DNA from: Stemphylium vesicarium
Taxonomy: Eukaryota; Ascomycota; Dothideomycetes; Pleosporales; Pleosporaceae
Length of the DNA stretch: 64,000 bases
Assembly: GCA_004380135.1 (NCBI GenBank)
Contig: QXCR01000010.1
Span: forward strand, 1 to 64,000
Direction: 5' to 3'
The first letter of the stretch is position 1. Each line of letters opens with the position of its first letter. This document shows, piece by piece, positions 12,306 to 22,330 of the stretch. Below the pieces are notes generated by a model. That model was not told the origin of the DNA. It saw nothing but the letters and a program-made list of their open reading frames with translations, and did not search any database. Made by a program: the position numbers and the translations under genes.

Positions 12306-13080
12306 TGTGGCGGGTGAGGGGGCGCGCGTGAAGAAGTGACGCAGGAAGGAAATTTTGGCGGTGTTTTCTCTAGATCTGGTTGGGGGTGTGAGTACCGTGT
12401 GTGTATGTGTAGTGAAGATGTGGTGTAGAGTTTTGGTGCGGGGAGTGAGAAACGTACTTGAGGGTTTGGGAGTGTCGTCGAGGTTTGTAAGACAAAGGGT
12501 GTAGATGAGTCTATATTGTATGGTATGGCAAGGTTAGATGCTATGTACAGCTGATTAGTGATGAGCGGCCCCCGCAGTAGCAAACAGTCTCGAAGGCAAA
12601 TGATGCAATCACCCGTGAAGGTTCGCCGCTAGCTGGCGTCGGAGATGCATCGGCGATTGATTACGGAAGCAGTGCTGTTGCTAGGTACCTAGGTATGACG
12701 CGTGCGGCTGATGCGACGCGGACCAAAGCAGTAGGGAGAGCCTCGCCATTTCTCAATGTCTTGGGAGCGCACGCTTGTGGCTGGTGAGCTTACTGAACTT
12801 TATTGAACAGGACCGAAAGTAGCCAATAACTTAACAAAAAGTCTAGTTCAAGAGATATGAGTGATTCAAGGTAGCAAAGAAAGACATAGTTACAACGAAC
12901 GGGTCGCGCAACTTCCGACATTCCGAGATTGAGCGTTCCGAAAGCTTCCACGCCGTCGCGACAACTGTCAAACTATCGTTGGCCGTCCAGGCACCAAAAA
13001 ATCTCAAACACTGTCATTTCCAACCGTGAACCAGCATCCGTCATCGCCTTTCTTATGCGCACCTCTTCCCACACACGACC
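12306..13080. other. Divergent promoter region, glutaredoxin / LMBR1-type gene
   Basis: About 775 bp shared upstream region. It includes a short CTAGGTACCTAGGTA palindromic run near 12681. No coding signal was found. Confidence 0.35.
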
Positions 13081-15219
13081 ATGACGTCCTCAGCGGCCGG
13101 TTCCACTGCCTTCTTCGTCCTTTCACTGCTCTCCATATGCGGTCTCGTTCTGCTGCTCCTGCGCTACTACCTCCCGCTTCGCACCACACCCGCATACGTC
13201 GTTCTCCCTGTCTTTTTGGCAATAGCGCTGCCGGCCAGCATCGTCGTACTGCTTCCCATCGACCTCGCAAGTAGCGCTGGACTCGACACGGCCGACGGCG
13301 CAAGGGGGATATGGCTAAATGACACGGTCGTTTACAAGGCATGGCGCATCATATACTGGCTAACGTTCGCCCTGACGTGGGCCATACTGCCTATGTTGGG
13401 CGAATACTGCGACAGCGGGTACAGGGAGCCCAAGGCGCGGCTGCAATATGCGCTCAGGAGTAACGGACGATACTGGCTTATCGTGCTGGGATGTAGTATC
13501 GTCGGCTCGATATATCTGATTTGGTGGAACGGATTCGAGGCCGACACGTTCAAGAGCTTGGTCATGGCGCTCGCATATACTTGGGGTCTCATACTGGGCA
13601 TTTACTTGATGGGCCACGGTCTAGTCGCGTTCCCGCGCAGTCTGTTCCGATACGCGAGTGTCAGCGAAAGGTTGAAGAGAATACAGAGCCAAGCGCCAAA
13701 GGTCAACGATAAGCTGGCCGAGGCGCTGGAAAAGCTGGATCAGTACGAATACCAGGTTGTGCAGCTCAAACAGAGGAAGAACGGCACCACGAGAGAATTC
13801 CAAGCATGGATTGATGAACTCGCGGAGAAGAGCAGTTTGCCGGAAAATCGAGCGGGCGTTGTTGGACGCATGGGTACAGCGGCGATTCCACCCGTCATCA
13901 CGGAGCGATACCTCGCAGACCTGACAAGGAAGCTAAAACGCGCGCGACACGCCAAATGCCGCTTCGAAAACGAATGGGACCACATCGTGCGCAAAGCCGT
14001 CCGGACCCAAGCCATCCTCGACTCTAAAGCCAGCAAACATCTCGAGTTCAAAGGCGCAGCCCTATCATCGCACAGAAGCCCTCTCGACCGCATCACAATC
14101 CTCACACCCTTCGCCCGCTACCACCTGCACGTGCACGTCATCCCCGCCCTAACCTACGCCTCTTGGGCCATCACAATCCTCGCCTCAATTTCCATCGTCT
14201 GGTCCGAATGCGTGCGCGAAGCCCAGGATTTCGGGGGCCCCAAACTCTCAATCATCGGCTGGACAGTCGTACACCGCCACGACAGCGGTCGGTCGTCCGT
14301 CGGTTTCAACAGCCAGATCATCGCCGCCGCCTGGCTGTGCTACATGTGCATCTGCGCCTTTTACAGCTTGACTGAAGTCAAGATCTGGGGTAACCGCGCG
14401 CTGGTACGGCGTAACACGTACCAGGAATCCGCGACGTGGTATGGTCTCCAAGTCGCCAAGCTGACCGTACCCCTCAGCTATAACTTCCTCACCATGACGG
14501 ACAAGAATATCTGGAAGGGCACCATGTTTTATAAGTTTCTCGGCCGCCTTATCGTTCTCACGCCGTTGGGAGAAGGGTTTAGCGCTTTCTTCCCCATCTT
14601 CATCCTCGTCCCTGTCTTCGCTACTGCTTTTGGTCTCTACGGCAAAGTCAAGAATATCTGCGGGTTTGGCGACTTGCTGGATGATGACGAGGACGATGGT
14701 GCCACGGGGGCGTTCGCAGGTACCGGGTCGTGGCGGGAGGGTCGCGCGCTGATTGAGCGTGAGATCCAGGGCGCGAGTGGAAATGTGCTGGGCCTTTCGC
14801 AACGCGGTACTACGTCTCCGCCTGGCGAACGGTATACTGATACCCCGGCGTCGGGTCTTCTTCCTCCCTCGTCTTCGTCGACTGCTGCTGCTGCTGCGGC
14901 AGATGGACTCGCGACTACGGGCCCTAGCTCTACGACCCGCGCTGCAGCTGCCACACGGCCTGATCGCCGACGACCCGCGCTAGAAGACGACGACGGAGAA
15001 GGAAGCTTCTTCGAAAACTTTGCGAGTAGAGTCAAGAATACGTTTGAGACTAATGAGTTTTCCTTCTCGAGACCGAAGTGGTTGGGTGGTGAGGATGAAG
15101 TCGAGGCTGGACGGAGTGCGAGGAGGCAAGTGGCTGGAAGGGGGGAGGATGTGGATAGGGGAAATGGGTTTTTGAGTCTGTTTGGGGGGAGGGGGGATGA
15201 GGGGCGGGTTCGGCTGTAA
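13081..15219 (+). CDS. LMBR1-domain multi-pass membrane protein
   Basis: A single-exon gene of 712 residues. Membrane helices occur near residues 8-28, 40-58, 85-105, 128-148 and 158-178. A cytosolic region with coiled-coil character follows (about 200-320, including EKLDQYEYQVVQLKQRK), and then more helices between about 350 and 520 (WAITILASISIVWSECV, AAWLCYMCICAFYSL, FFPIFILVPVFATAF). This 5 + loop + 4 plan and the CSIVGSIYLIWWNG block match the LMBR1/LIMR family, conserved in eukaryotes; animal relatives act in lipocalin uptake, cobalamin export and signalling. The fungal function is not known to me. The C-terminal 180 residues are Ser/Ala/Gly-rich with an acidic patch (DDDEDD), probably disordered. 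The absence of introns is notable among intron-bearing neighbours. Confidence 0.85.
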   Translation: MTSSAAGSTAFFVLSLLSICGLVLLLLRYYLPLRTTPAYVVLPVFLAIALPASIVVLLPIDLASSAGLDTADGARGIWLNDTVVYKAWRIIYWLTFALTWAILPMLGEYCDSGYREPKARLQYALRSNGRYWLIVLGCSIVGSIYLIWWNGFEADTFKSLVMALAYTWGLILGIYLMGHGLVAFPRSLFRYASVSERLKRIQSQAPKVNDKLAEALEKLDQYEYQVVQLKQRKNGTTREFQAWIDELAEKSSLPENRAGVVGRMGTAAIPPVITERYLADLTRKLKRARHAKCRFENEWDHIVRKAVRTQAILDSKASKHLEFKGAALSSHRSPLDRITILTPFARYHLHVHVIPALTYASWAITILASISIVWSECVREAQDFGGPKLSIIGWTVVHRHDSGRSSVGFNSQIIAAAWLCYMCICAFYSLTEVKIWGNRALVRRNTYQESATWYGLQVAKLTVPLSYNFLTMTDKNIWKGTMFYKFLGRLIVLTPLGEGFSAFFPIFILVPVFATAFGLYGKVKNICGFGDLLDDDEDDGATGAFAGTGSWREGRALIEREIQGASGNVLGLSQRGTTSPPGERYTDTPASGLLPPSSSSTAAAAAADGLATTGPSSTTRAAAATRPDRRRPALEDDDGEGSFFENFASRVKNTFETNEFSFSRPKWLGGEDEVEAGRSARRQVAGRGEDVDRGNGFLSLFGGRGDEGRVRL

Positions 15220-15630
15220 GGGAATTAGAGTGGGAGTGTGAGAGTGTGAGAGTGTGAGAATGAGAGTGAGAGTTTGAGAGTGTGAGATTACGTGTGGATG
15301 GTGGGGGTAAGATAACAAGGCATTGGGTATGGCGTTTTAAGGTGGGAGGGTTAGAGGTTTAGATATCAGGTTTCTCTCTCTTTTTTTCTTTTTTTTCTCT
15401 CCTATTCTTTCAAAGGAGATAGCAAGGAGAGTTCCACTACTTTAATAGGATTTGTTACATTATGTACGGGTTCAACGTACGTCTAAATCCTTTTTATGTA
15501 CATTCTATATAGTATTAAACCAAACATATTCCAAGTCTACGAGAACAACAACCGCGCGAGCCGATCATTGGAATCGATCTAAAAGTCCCTAAGATCTACC
15601 GTGAACCATGGTCCACATGAATGTTACGTT
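15220..15630. repeat. GAGAGTGT-type microsatellite and convergent 3' ends
   Basis: At 15231-15290 the sequence is a purine-rich imperfect repeat of GAGAGTGT/GAGAATGA units, directly after the stop of the LMBR1 gene. T-rich tracts near 15371-15405 follow. The rest is the 3' flank of the two converging genes. Confidence 0.6.
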
Positions 15631-17372
15631 CTACTGGCACATCCAGGCATCTTCGTCTGTAGAGTTTCCCGGGCCGATATAAACGTTCCTCTTGGGATAC
15701 TTGCAATGCCTGCGCTTGAACGAGGGATTTATGGGGCTTTTTCCTCGAATGAACTCAGGAGCCTCTCCTCGCTCCACCCAAGCCACAATACGGGCCAAGA
15801 CATTGTCATCTGGATCTTGCTCGAGGGCATTTTGGATAGTGCCAAAAGAGTACATGCCCAGCCCATACGCGCCGTTCCCAAAAGCACAGTGACCCATACC
15901 GCTAACACGAAAGTAGCGATAAAAGGCGTCAAGAGAATCAGGAGACATGGACATGGTCTCGGCCAAGCGGTGGTAATACCGGGTACTGATTTCCGAGGAG
16001 ATCGTGTTTTCTTCCAAGCCATGGAGTGTAAGAAGTTTCCCACCTCTGTGTTGGAAAGCGGAAAGGTCAGCGCCGAAAGTGCTGATATTGTACGGATCTT
16101 GGGCAAGTGCCACGGCGAAGTCTTGGCGAGACAGCGTCTTTGGGTCGAATGAAGGGTCGTATACGACGTATTTGAACCACTCGGAGGCAAGCATTGATGG
16201 TTTGCCCGAGAAATATGAACCAAAGGTCGTTATCTCGGAGCCTGGTTGCATGCGCGGGTATAGAAGGGCTCCATCCACACCGTAGAGAGGCTCGTACAGT
16301 GCGCGTGCTGTTTCCGCTTGTGCTCCGCTGAGGCATGCCGTACTGTTGCTCGTGTCTTGCGATGAACATATCAAACGCTCGAATTGAGGATGACACAAAT
16401 CTGTGTCTTCGACGATGCTGGTGGTGGGACAACAATCAGTGGAAATGTACTGGCAAGAAGGAAATCCGTGAGTTCATACCCGTCAACCGCGCCGTCTAAA
16501 CCATCACATTGGTTCAGCACCTCCTCATGAATGGTTTGCCACAAGGATTCCGTAATGAATGTCGAAGATTTGGTCTCGAAACCGGCCACGGTGCTGAGAT
16601 AGCCTCCCCAGTTGATAAGGTTGACAAAGTCGATGGCAGGGGCGGCAGCAACGATGCCGTCGAAGACGTCAGGAAATGACTGCGCCATCTTGAATCCCTG
16701 CCTGCCTCCCCCTGAGCAGCCCATAAAGTAAGATTTCCCAACGTCTTCCCCGTAAAATTGCGTCGTGGCTTCCTTTCCAACAAGACTCCCGGTATAAATG
16801 CTTCGATAGACGTAATCCTCTAGCACCTCGGGGTGCTGGTAAAAGGGCTTGGTGGACGAACCGTTGTGCCCGTTGTTGCTGCTGATTGTTGCGAATCCCG
16901 AAGAGGATCCGTAGGACAAGTCCACGTACTGGATGCAACCGGAAAGGCCTCCGTTGCCTCCACTCAGAAACCTGCCGGCCCAATTCGAAGGCAACCACGC
17001 TTCTAGAGTTATGCTGCTAGTCTCGGAAGTGTTGACAACCATGGCAACACGACACACGTCAGCGTGAATGATTTGATTAGGCGACGCGCCTTCCGCCTCG
17101 ATGCATGATTGCGGCTAAGGGGGGACGATTAGTCAACAAAAAAGGAGTAGAATTCACGTTAAGGGGAAACTCATAAAATCCGGTATGGATAGATTGTAGC
17201 CTGTTGGAAGATACTGGCTAAATCGTACCGTCACGTTGGCAATGTTTTGCTCCAATGGGAAGGCATTGCATGAATCTTCAAAGGTGCGATTCAACACACT
17301 CGCGTGTACCGTTGGGATAGAAGCTAATGCAGCGGCGACTGCGGAAAAGCATTGTTTCTGATCGAAGCGCAT
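15631..17372 (-). CDS. Tannase / feruloyl esterase family protein, secreted
   Basis: Exon 3 (16417-15631) and exon 2 (17114-16480) join cleanly over a 62-bp intron, giving VDGIVEDTDLC. Exon 1 starts at 17372 with a signal peptide (MRFDQKQCFSAVAAALASIP) and runs to about 17158. The fold is an alpha/beta-hydrolase of the tannase family, which cleaves gallate or ferulate esters in plant tannin and cell-wall polymers outside the cell. The nucleophile motif is GCSGGGRQG, and the His motif GMGHC carries the Cys that pairs with the Cys beside the Ser (the CS-D-HC arrangement). Two oddities: the usual HGxxD acid position reads HGLEE, so Glu replaces Asp; and exon 1 with its obvious GTGAAT donor is one base out of frame with exon 2, whose acceptor (CCTTAG) follows a good CTAAT branch site. 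The 5' joint is thus unresolved or frameshifted. Confidence 0.75.
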
Positions 17373-18583
17373 TTGGGGCGGAGGGATGAAGCGAGCGGAG
17401 GTATGTGAGGTTTTTTGTTATGACGATTTGGCAGAGAGCATGGCATTCACAATATGACTATCCTTTTGCTAGCTGAGTGGAATGACGAGCAGGTATACGC
17501 GTATATAATAGGGCTGGAACGTTCCGAGAACCCTCCGAGACGGCCAGTTAGACCATTACCGTGCCCGTGCGGCCTGAGAAGAGAGGAGGAGAAAGGCTGA
17601 AAGCTTTCGAGAAATGAGAAATGCAATGAATACTGATCGGGTTGCCTCCTTGACATCATTGCATCACCGCGCGGCCTGCCAAATCAGTTTAGGTCGGCGT
17701 CACGTATTGTTAACACGACGTATACTTAGTCTTAGTACGACGTATAACCTTGTACTAATCACAATATGTTGTCTAACAGCTAGCAGGCCAGTCGTTGCCA
17801 TGGACTCTTCGGGTTTCGGGTGGGTTTTCCGAGATTTAGCGGTTACGAATGAGTACGACTATATTGCATGATATACTAGCTCGCCGTTAGAGGTCTGTGA
17901 ATTTGGTACCCTGCAGCACACTATGCAAGCTGATAATTATCCGGAGCTTACTGCAACTCATGCAGGGCTACGAGCACACTTTCTTAGCATGACTGCGTCC
18001 GCCCTTGGTAGGTCGCATAAACTGTTGCCAGAAGACGTTTTCCGTATTTTTAACGATTCTTTATACCTCCAACTGCAGCTCCTCACCCTTGCGGCGGATT
18101 CTGTTAGCATTTTGCAACTATCTCAAAGAACTGCTGTTTGGATGCAAGGATCCGCTCTTCGGAACGCAGCATTTCTGACTTACAACATCAAAATGACACT
18201 AAACGACCGAAAGAATGCTCTGGAATGTGGGGTCATAGTTCTGGGGGACCTGGTGAGGCTGGATGGGAGGTGTCTTAGACTTGGAACGCAAGGGTGGACG
18301 GGGTGGACGTTATAGGAAACTTGGTCAAGGCGCAAGACAACGACGATGTTTGCATTCAGTAGGGCGACTTGCGCCTAGCATTTGGCCGTGGTTTACGTCG
18401 TTTTTTGGGGTTGTGTGAGACGACGTGTGCCGGCGATAGGACTAGGGTACCGCCTCTTCAAATAATAAAACGACAAAATTCTATGGTGGTACATTGCATT
18501 AAAATATTACGAAGATTCAATGATATAGCTTGCTCATGATGACAATGTTCTCGGTAACTAATAGCTTGGAAAGACTGGAGATA
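17373..18583. other. Intergenic region with one unassigned open frame
   Basis: About 1.2 kb. AT-rich TATATA-like sequence at 17500-17510 may serve the esterase promoter. A 130-codon plus-strand open frame (17923-18315) has an ATG and a hydrophobic middle, but no motif I recognise and no signal peptide. The ten-base sequence ACGACGTATA occurs twice around 17716-17750. Confidence 0.35.
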
Positions 18584-20611
18584 CTATTGAATAAACTCAT
18601 GGTCAGCCTCAATCAGATCTCGACTATCTGCCCCAGCATCAACTAATATCTTGATGACTTGCTTTAGAAAGCGCCTGGCATCTTTTTGCTTCATTAAAAA
18701 TGACCGTCCAAATCGCTCTAATTTCTTCAAGCGCCAGTGAGCAGCTCGAAGTGCAGTGCCGTGTTCTCCACCTTGAGCGTTGACATCGGCGCCAGCGTCA
18801 AGCAGCATCTTGACCACTTGGACTTCACGTCCATGTAGATCATTTATGGCTGCATAAAGCGGGTTGGCGTATTTTCTACTTTGAGCGTTGACGTCTGCGC
18901 CAGCATCAAGCAGTATCTTGACAATCTCGACTACTTGCTTGGGTATACTGGCTCTTAAGGCTGCCTGAAGCGCATTGCCATATTCTCCACCTTGAGCGTT
19001 CACATCGGCGCCAGCATCAAGCAGAATCCTGATTGCTTTCAATTCGCCAGAATATGCAGCTGCTTGGAGCGCGTTACCGAGTTTTCCGCCTTGAGCATTG
19101 ACATTTGCTCCCGCATCGATCAGCAGTGACCGCAATTCCTTTGTGCCCCCTTGTGCGACAACTTTTTGCAGCACCAGCGTCTCGCATTCCTCTTCACCTC
19201 TAATTCCAATCTTCATGTGCAGTAATTGTCTAGCAACTTGGCCATAGCCTCCTACGGCAGCCTTCAGTATGGCATCTTTTTTGTCATGGATGACGACCAC
19301 TTTTACGTGATTCTCCATACTTCCCCATGGATACATTTGAAGTTCATTACCATACTTTCTGTCTAGTGGGGCTTTGCTTGACAGCTGATCTAGCATGAAC
19401 TTGGCTACCTGACTGTAGCATGTCTCATGATCTTCGAGGTTTGATGCCGATCTTTCCTCAACCAGGAAAAGCGCTGGATTGTTGACCGCCGCTATACCTT
19501 GAGACATGCCTTTTGGTTTAGACAACTCACTCAGCATATATCCTGATTGAAGAGAAGGGAAAATGACCTCTGAGATATCTTCTTGTGGGACCGCCGGTAC
19601 AAAATAGATAAAGTCCAGGGTCGTGAAAGACTTCATAAGATTGAGGATCTCATGAACGGCCAACGGTTTGGATTGACTATCCGGTCTTGATCGAATCAAA
19701 TGTGTAATAGCTTCGTGAGCCACTTGGGAAGTCGGCTTTTGATAGTCTATAGTAAGACTCTGTATGTCTAGGGGATCCGATGACATACCAAGCAATGCAT
19801 AGATCTTGTCGCGTTCGTCGGTTGCTTTGCTTGCGTGAAACTTGTGAAGAAGAATGCGCAGATCCCGTGCTTCGGCCCACCAGGACCTTTTCCGTAAAGA
19901 CTCTGCCATGATTTGCAGTACAGGTTTGCAGTGCGGCGGAGGTTCTTGCTTCATCAAACAGGATGTAAGGACAAACAGTTCTGCTGGAATGGATCGTATG
20001 CCACAACAAATGTCGGCTTCTTGGGCTTTTGCTGCCTCTTGTATGATCCAGACTCTCGTAAACCATTCTCGATGTAGCAGTTGCTGGCAGGCGATAGAAT
20101 GATCTTCATGTGGCCAGTTCTTGAGTGTCTCTTGCATGTTGCGAGGAACAGGACTAATCTTGCGACAATGATTGAGTGTTTCCATCAAGGCAATGATTTG
20201 CGGCGTCGCCTTTCCCAACCAGAAGAGGACTTTCTCAGCCTGCTCGTAAATTTGTCCCATCTGCTTGACTTGTTGGCTCCTCTCAAATTTGTCTCCTTGG
20301 TTTATGCAGATTGCATCGATCCACAGAATGCGATCCCTGTCGCGCAATCGCAGGCTCTGCAACACTGAATGCAGATTATCGGTTATCCAGAAAGGCTTCT
20401 GGTTTAGTGTTATAAATTCGACAACCTCGTTACCGCCCCACGTGTAGGAAAGAGCTTCGTAGGAAGGGTATCGGTCTTGTAGCGAACATGGATAGAGCTC
20501 GCATTCGATATCGGGACTACTGCCCTTCAGCAGCTTTAGGAGTCGGAAACTCGACCTGGTCTCAAGTGCCGTATACTTGTATATTTCCGTGTTTAATGAC
20601 AGTGCTTCCAT
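18584..20611 (-). CDS. HET-domain protein with C-terminal ankyrin repeats
   Basis: A single exon of 675 residues. Residues about 50-200 form a HET (heterokaryon incompatibility) domain with its three landmark blocks: YEALSYTWGG, ILWIDAICINQ with ERSQQVKQMGQIY, and the REWFTRVWIIQEAA block. From about residue 470 come ankyrin-like repeats, four of them sharing DAGADVNAQGG or close variants, spaced 33-37 residues apart. The middle (DERDKIYALLGM) is also typical of HET proteins. Such proteins trigger cell death after fusion of unlike strains, or respond to non-self signals; here the ankyrin array would be the recognition part. The repeats are close to each other in sequence, so the array can gain or lose units. 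The frame is intact from ATG to stop. Confidence 0.9.
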   Translation of the reverse strand: MEALSLNTEIYKYTALETRSSFRLLKLLKGSSPDIECELYPCSLQDRYPSYEALSYTWGGNEVVEFITLNQKPFWITDNLHSVLQSLRLRDRDRILWIDAICINQGDKFERSQQVKQMGQIYEQAEKVLFWLGKATPQIIALMETLNHCRKISPVPRNMQETLKNWPHEDHSIACQQLLHREWFTRVWIIQEAAKAQEADICCGIRSIPAELFVLTSCLMKQEPPPHCKPVLQIMAESLRKRSWWAEARDLRILLHKFHASKATDERDKIYALLGMSSDPLDIQSLTIDYQKPTSQVAHEAITHLIRSRPDSQSKPLAVHEILNLMKSFTTLDFIYFVPAVPQEDISEVIFPSLQSGYMLSELSKPKGMSQGIAAVNNPALFLVEERSASNLEDHETCYSQVAKFMLDQLSSKAPLDRKYGNELQMYPWGSMENHVKVVVIHDKKDAILKAAVGGYGQVARQLLHMKIGIRGEEECETLVLQKVVAQGGTKELRSLLIDAGANVNAQGGKLGNALQAAAYSGELKAIRILLDAGADVNAQGGEYGNALQAALRASIPKQVVEIVKILLDAGADVNAQSRKYANPLYAAINDLHGREVQVVKMLLDAGADVNAQGGEHGTALRAAHWRLKKLERFGRSFLMKQKDARRFLKQVIKILVDAGADSRDLIEADHEFIQ

Positions 20612-22330
20612 GTCGCCGAGATAACCTGTGCCAACGTTGAGGCACCCTCAAGCAATAGTTGTAGAGGGACCTGTATGAAACGGGGGCATGTTTCATAGAG
20701 TATAGCTAATGCTGGTCATAAAGACGAGAGCGCCAGAGACGGAAGGCGCCCACGACTGGATGGGAGCGAATTAGACACCGAAACAGTCTGAAAGCATGCC
20801 GTGAGACGAGGAGGGGAAGACTCAGAAGTGCTGTCAACAAGCAACAAGTGAGATGACGGAGGTTTGAATGGAGATGGAGATGCCAAGGGTGCAGCCTGGA
20901 AGCAGGCTGAGTTCAGAAACTATCACGTGATTTGATCCTACCATGCAGGGTACGTTGGCGGGGCCACCCCACCTTCCACATATCGGATCCCGTCACCTGT
21001 GCAAACACCACAATAAATGTGAGCAGATGCGAATGACGATGCCCACGTTTTGGTAGATATACGACCCGCTCAAGGCGCGCAATTCTGCTACAACGTGAAC
21101 ACTTCGCAATACGCAGAGTGACTCGCGTCCAACCCCACTACTGCTGCTGTGTGGGCGGCCTATCGCAACTCTATAGTACACTATCAGGTCAGACGCCAAA
21201 TACCTACAGCTACCGCATTTCTAAACTTATCCCAGATAATCAGCTACGGCTACTTCTAGGAGATCGCGTTTACTGACAGCACGTACGATGCAAACACGCA
21301 CAGCGGGTCGTGAATGAGCTGCCAGAGCCTGTTCGGCCAAAGATGAAGGCTGCAAACAAATCTGCATTTCGGGATGTAAGCCGGGGAGGTGAGTGAAGAA
21401 GGTACCGGTCCGAGGACCAGGAAGATTGATTTCAAAGCAGACGATCCAAAAAGGCGTCTTCAAGGGGCTAAAGCTGCCGACGAACCGCATCGTGGTCGAA
21501 AACCAACTCCACCGGGCCTTAATAAAGGCAAGATAGCTCTGACAAGAGGTAAGGTGTTATTTATAACAACAAAGATAGGCTCAAGCTTTTTCAAGATGAC
21601 ATAAAGCTTGGATCTCGAACGGCTCCCTATTACGCAACCGTAACGAGCAAGATAAGCTGACGTAGATCCCATAACACTGGGATATATGCGTCAAACCCCT
21701 CGATGAGTGAGTACTATGACTGCCAGTATCGCAGGGAGAGTTGGCTAAGTCCATCGGATTTTGGACGCGGATGGTGTCTATCAACACGCCCGGAGGTGGC
21801 TGGGTACTAATTCAATTTAGGCTAGCGCCGCTACCGATTCGGCTAGCCTGCGATGTCACGATGACTGGCTCACCAAATGTGCGAAGTTCGTTCCTCCATC
21901 CAGACACACTTTGAACACATCACTCTTAACAGTCCGCTGCTCACCTGCTAACACAACGTTGATATTCTTGATGACCAAGATATCCTTTCTCCTACACCCT
22001 TTACGTCGCAAAGAAGTGTTAGGTCTCGCAAATCTATCATGTCGCATCGTCTCCAGCCAAAAAACCACCTGTTCCGGTTTCTGGTTGACGGAAAACGAGA
22101 TAAGACCCAGCTTTGTGGTTGGGTGTAGGCGCTTACTTGCAGCTTGAGGGCCAAATCGCTGAAGAGCACGCGGGCTAGCTGAAGCTTGGCAACCTCAGCC
22201 TCCTACATGCCCAGACAATTTGGGGGCCAACTCACCCTCGGTATTTTTGCTTCCGTCGCGATATTAACTTTCTGGGTTATATTTATGGCCATGGTCGCAA
22301 ACTTTTCTTCGTCACTCAACCCACCAGCAC
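20612..22330. other. Intergenic region, no recognised gene
   Basis: 1.7 kb between the HET gene and the DUF3176 gene, which diverge. Short open frames on both strands have no motifs. Small hairpins occur, such as ATCCCATAACACTGGGAT near 21667. No transposon ends were found. Confidence 0.35.

Noticed and set aside
12681..12695. CTAGGTACCTAGGTA palindrome
   Set aside because: Short CCTAGG/GTAC runs recur (for example near 36365 and 54310); no sign of an element or regulated site.
17923..18315. 130-codon open frame with ATG, hydrophobic middle
   Set aside because: No family motif, no signal peptide and mixed codon use; could be chance. Left as unassigned sequence.
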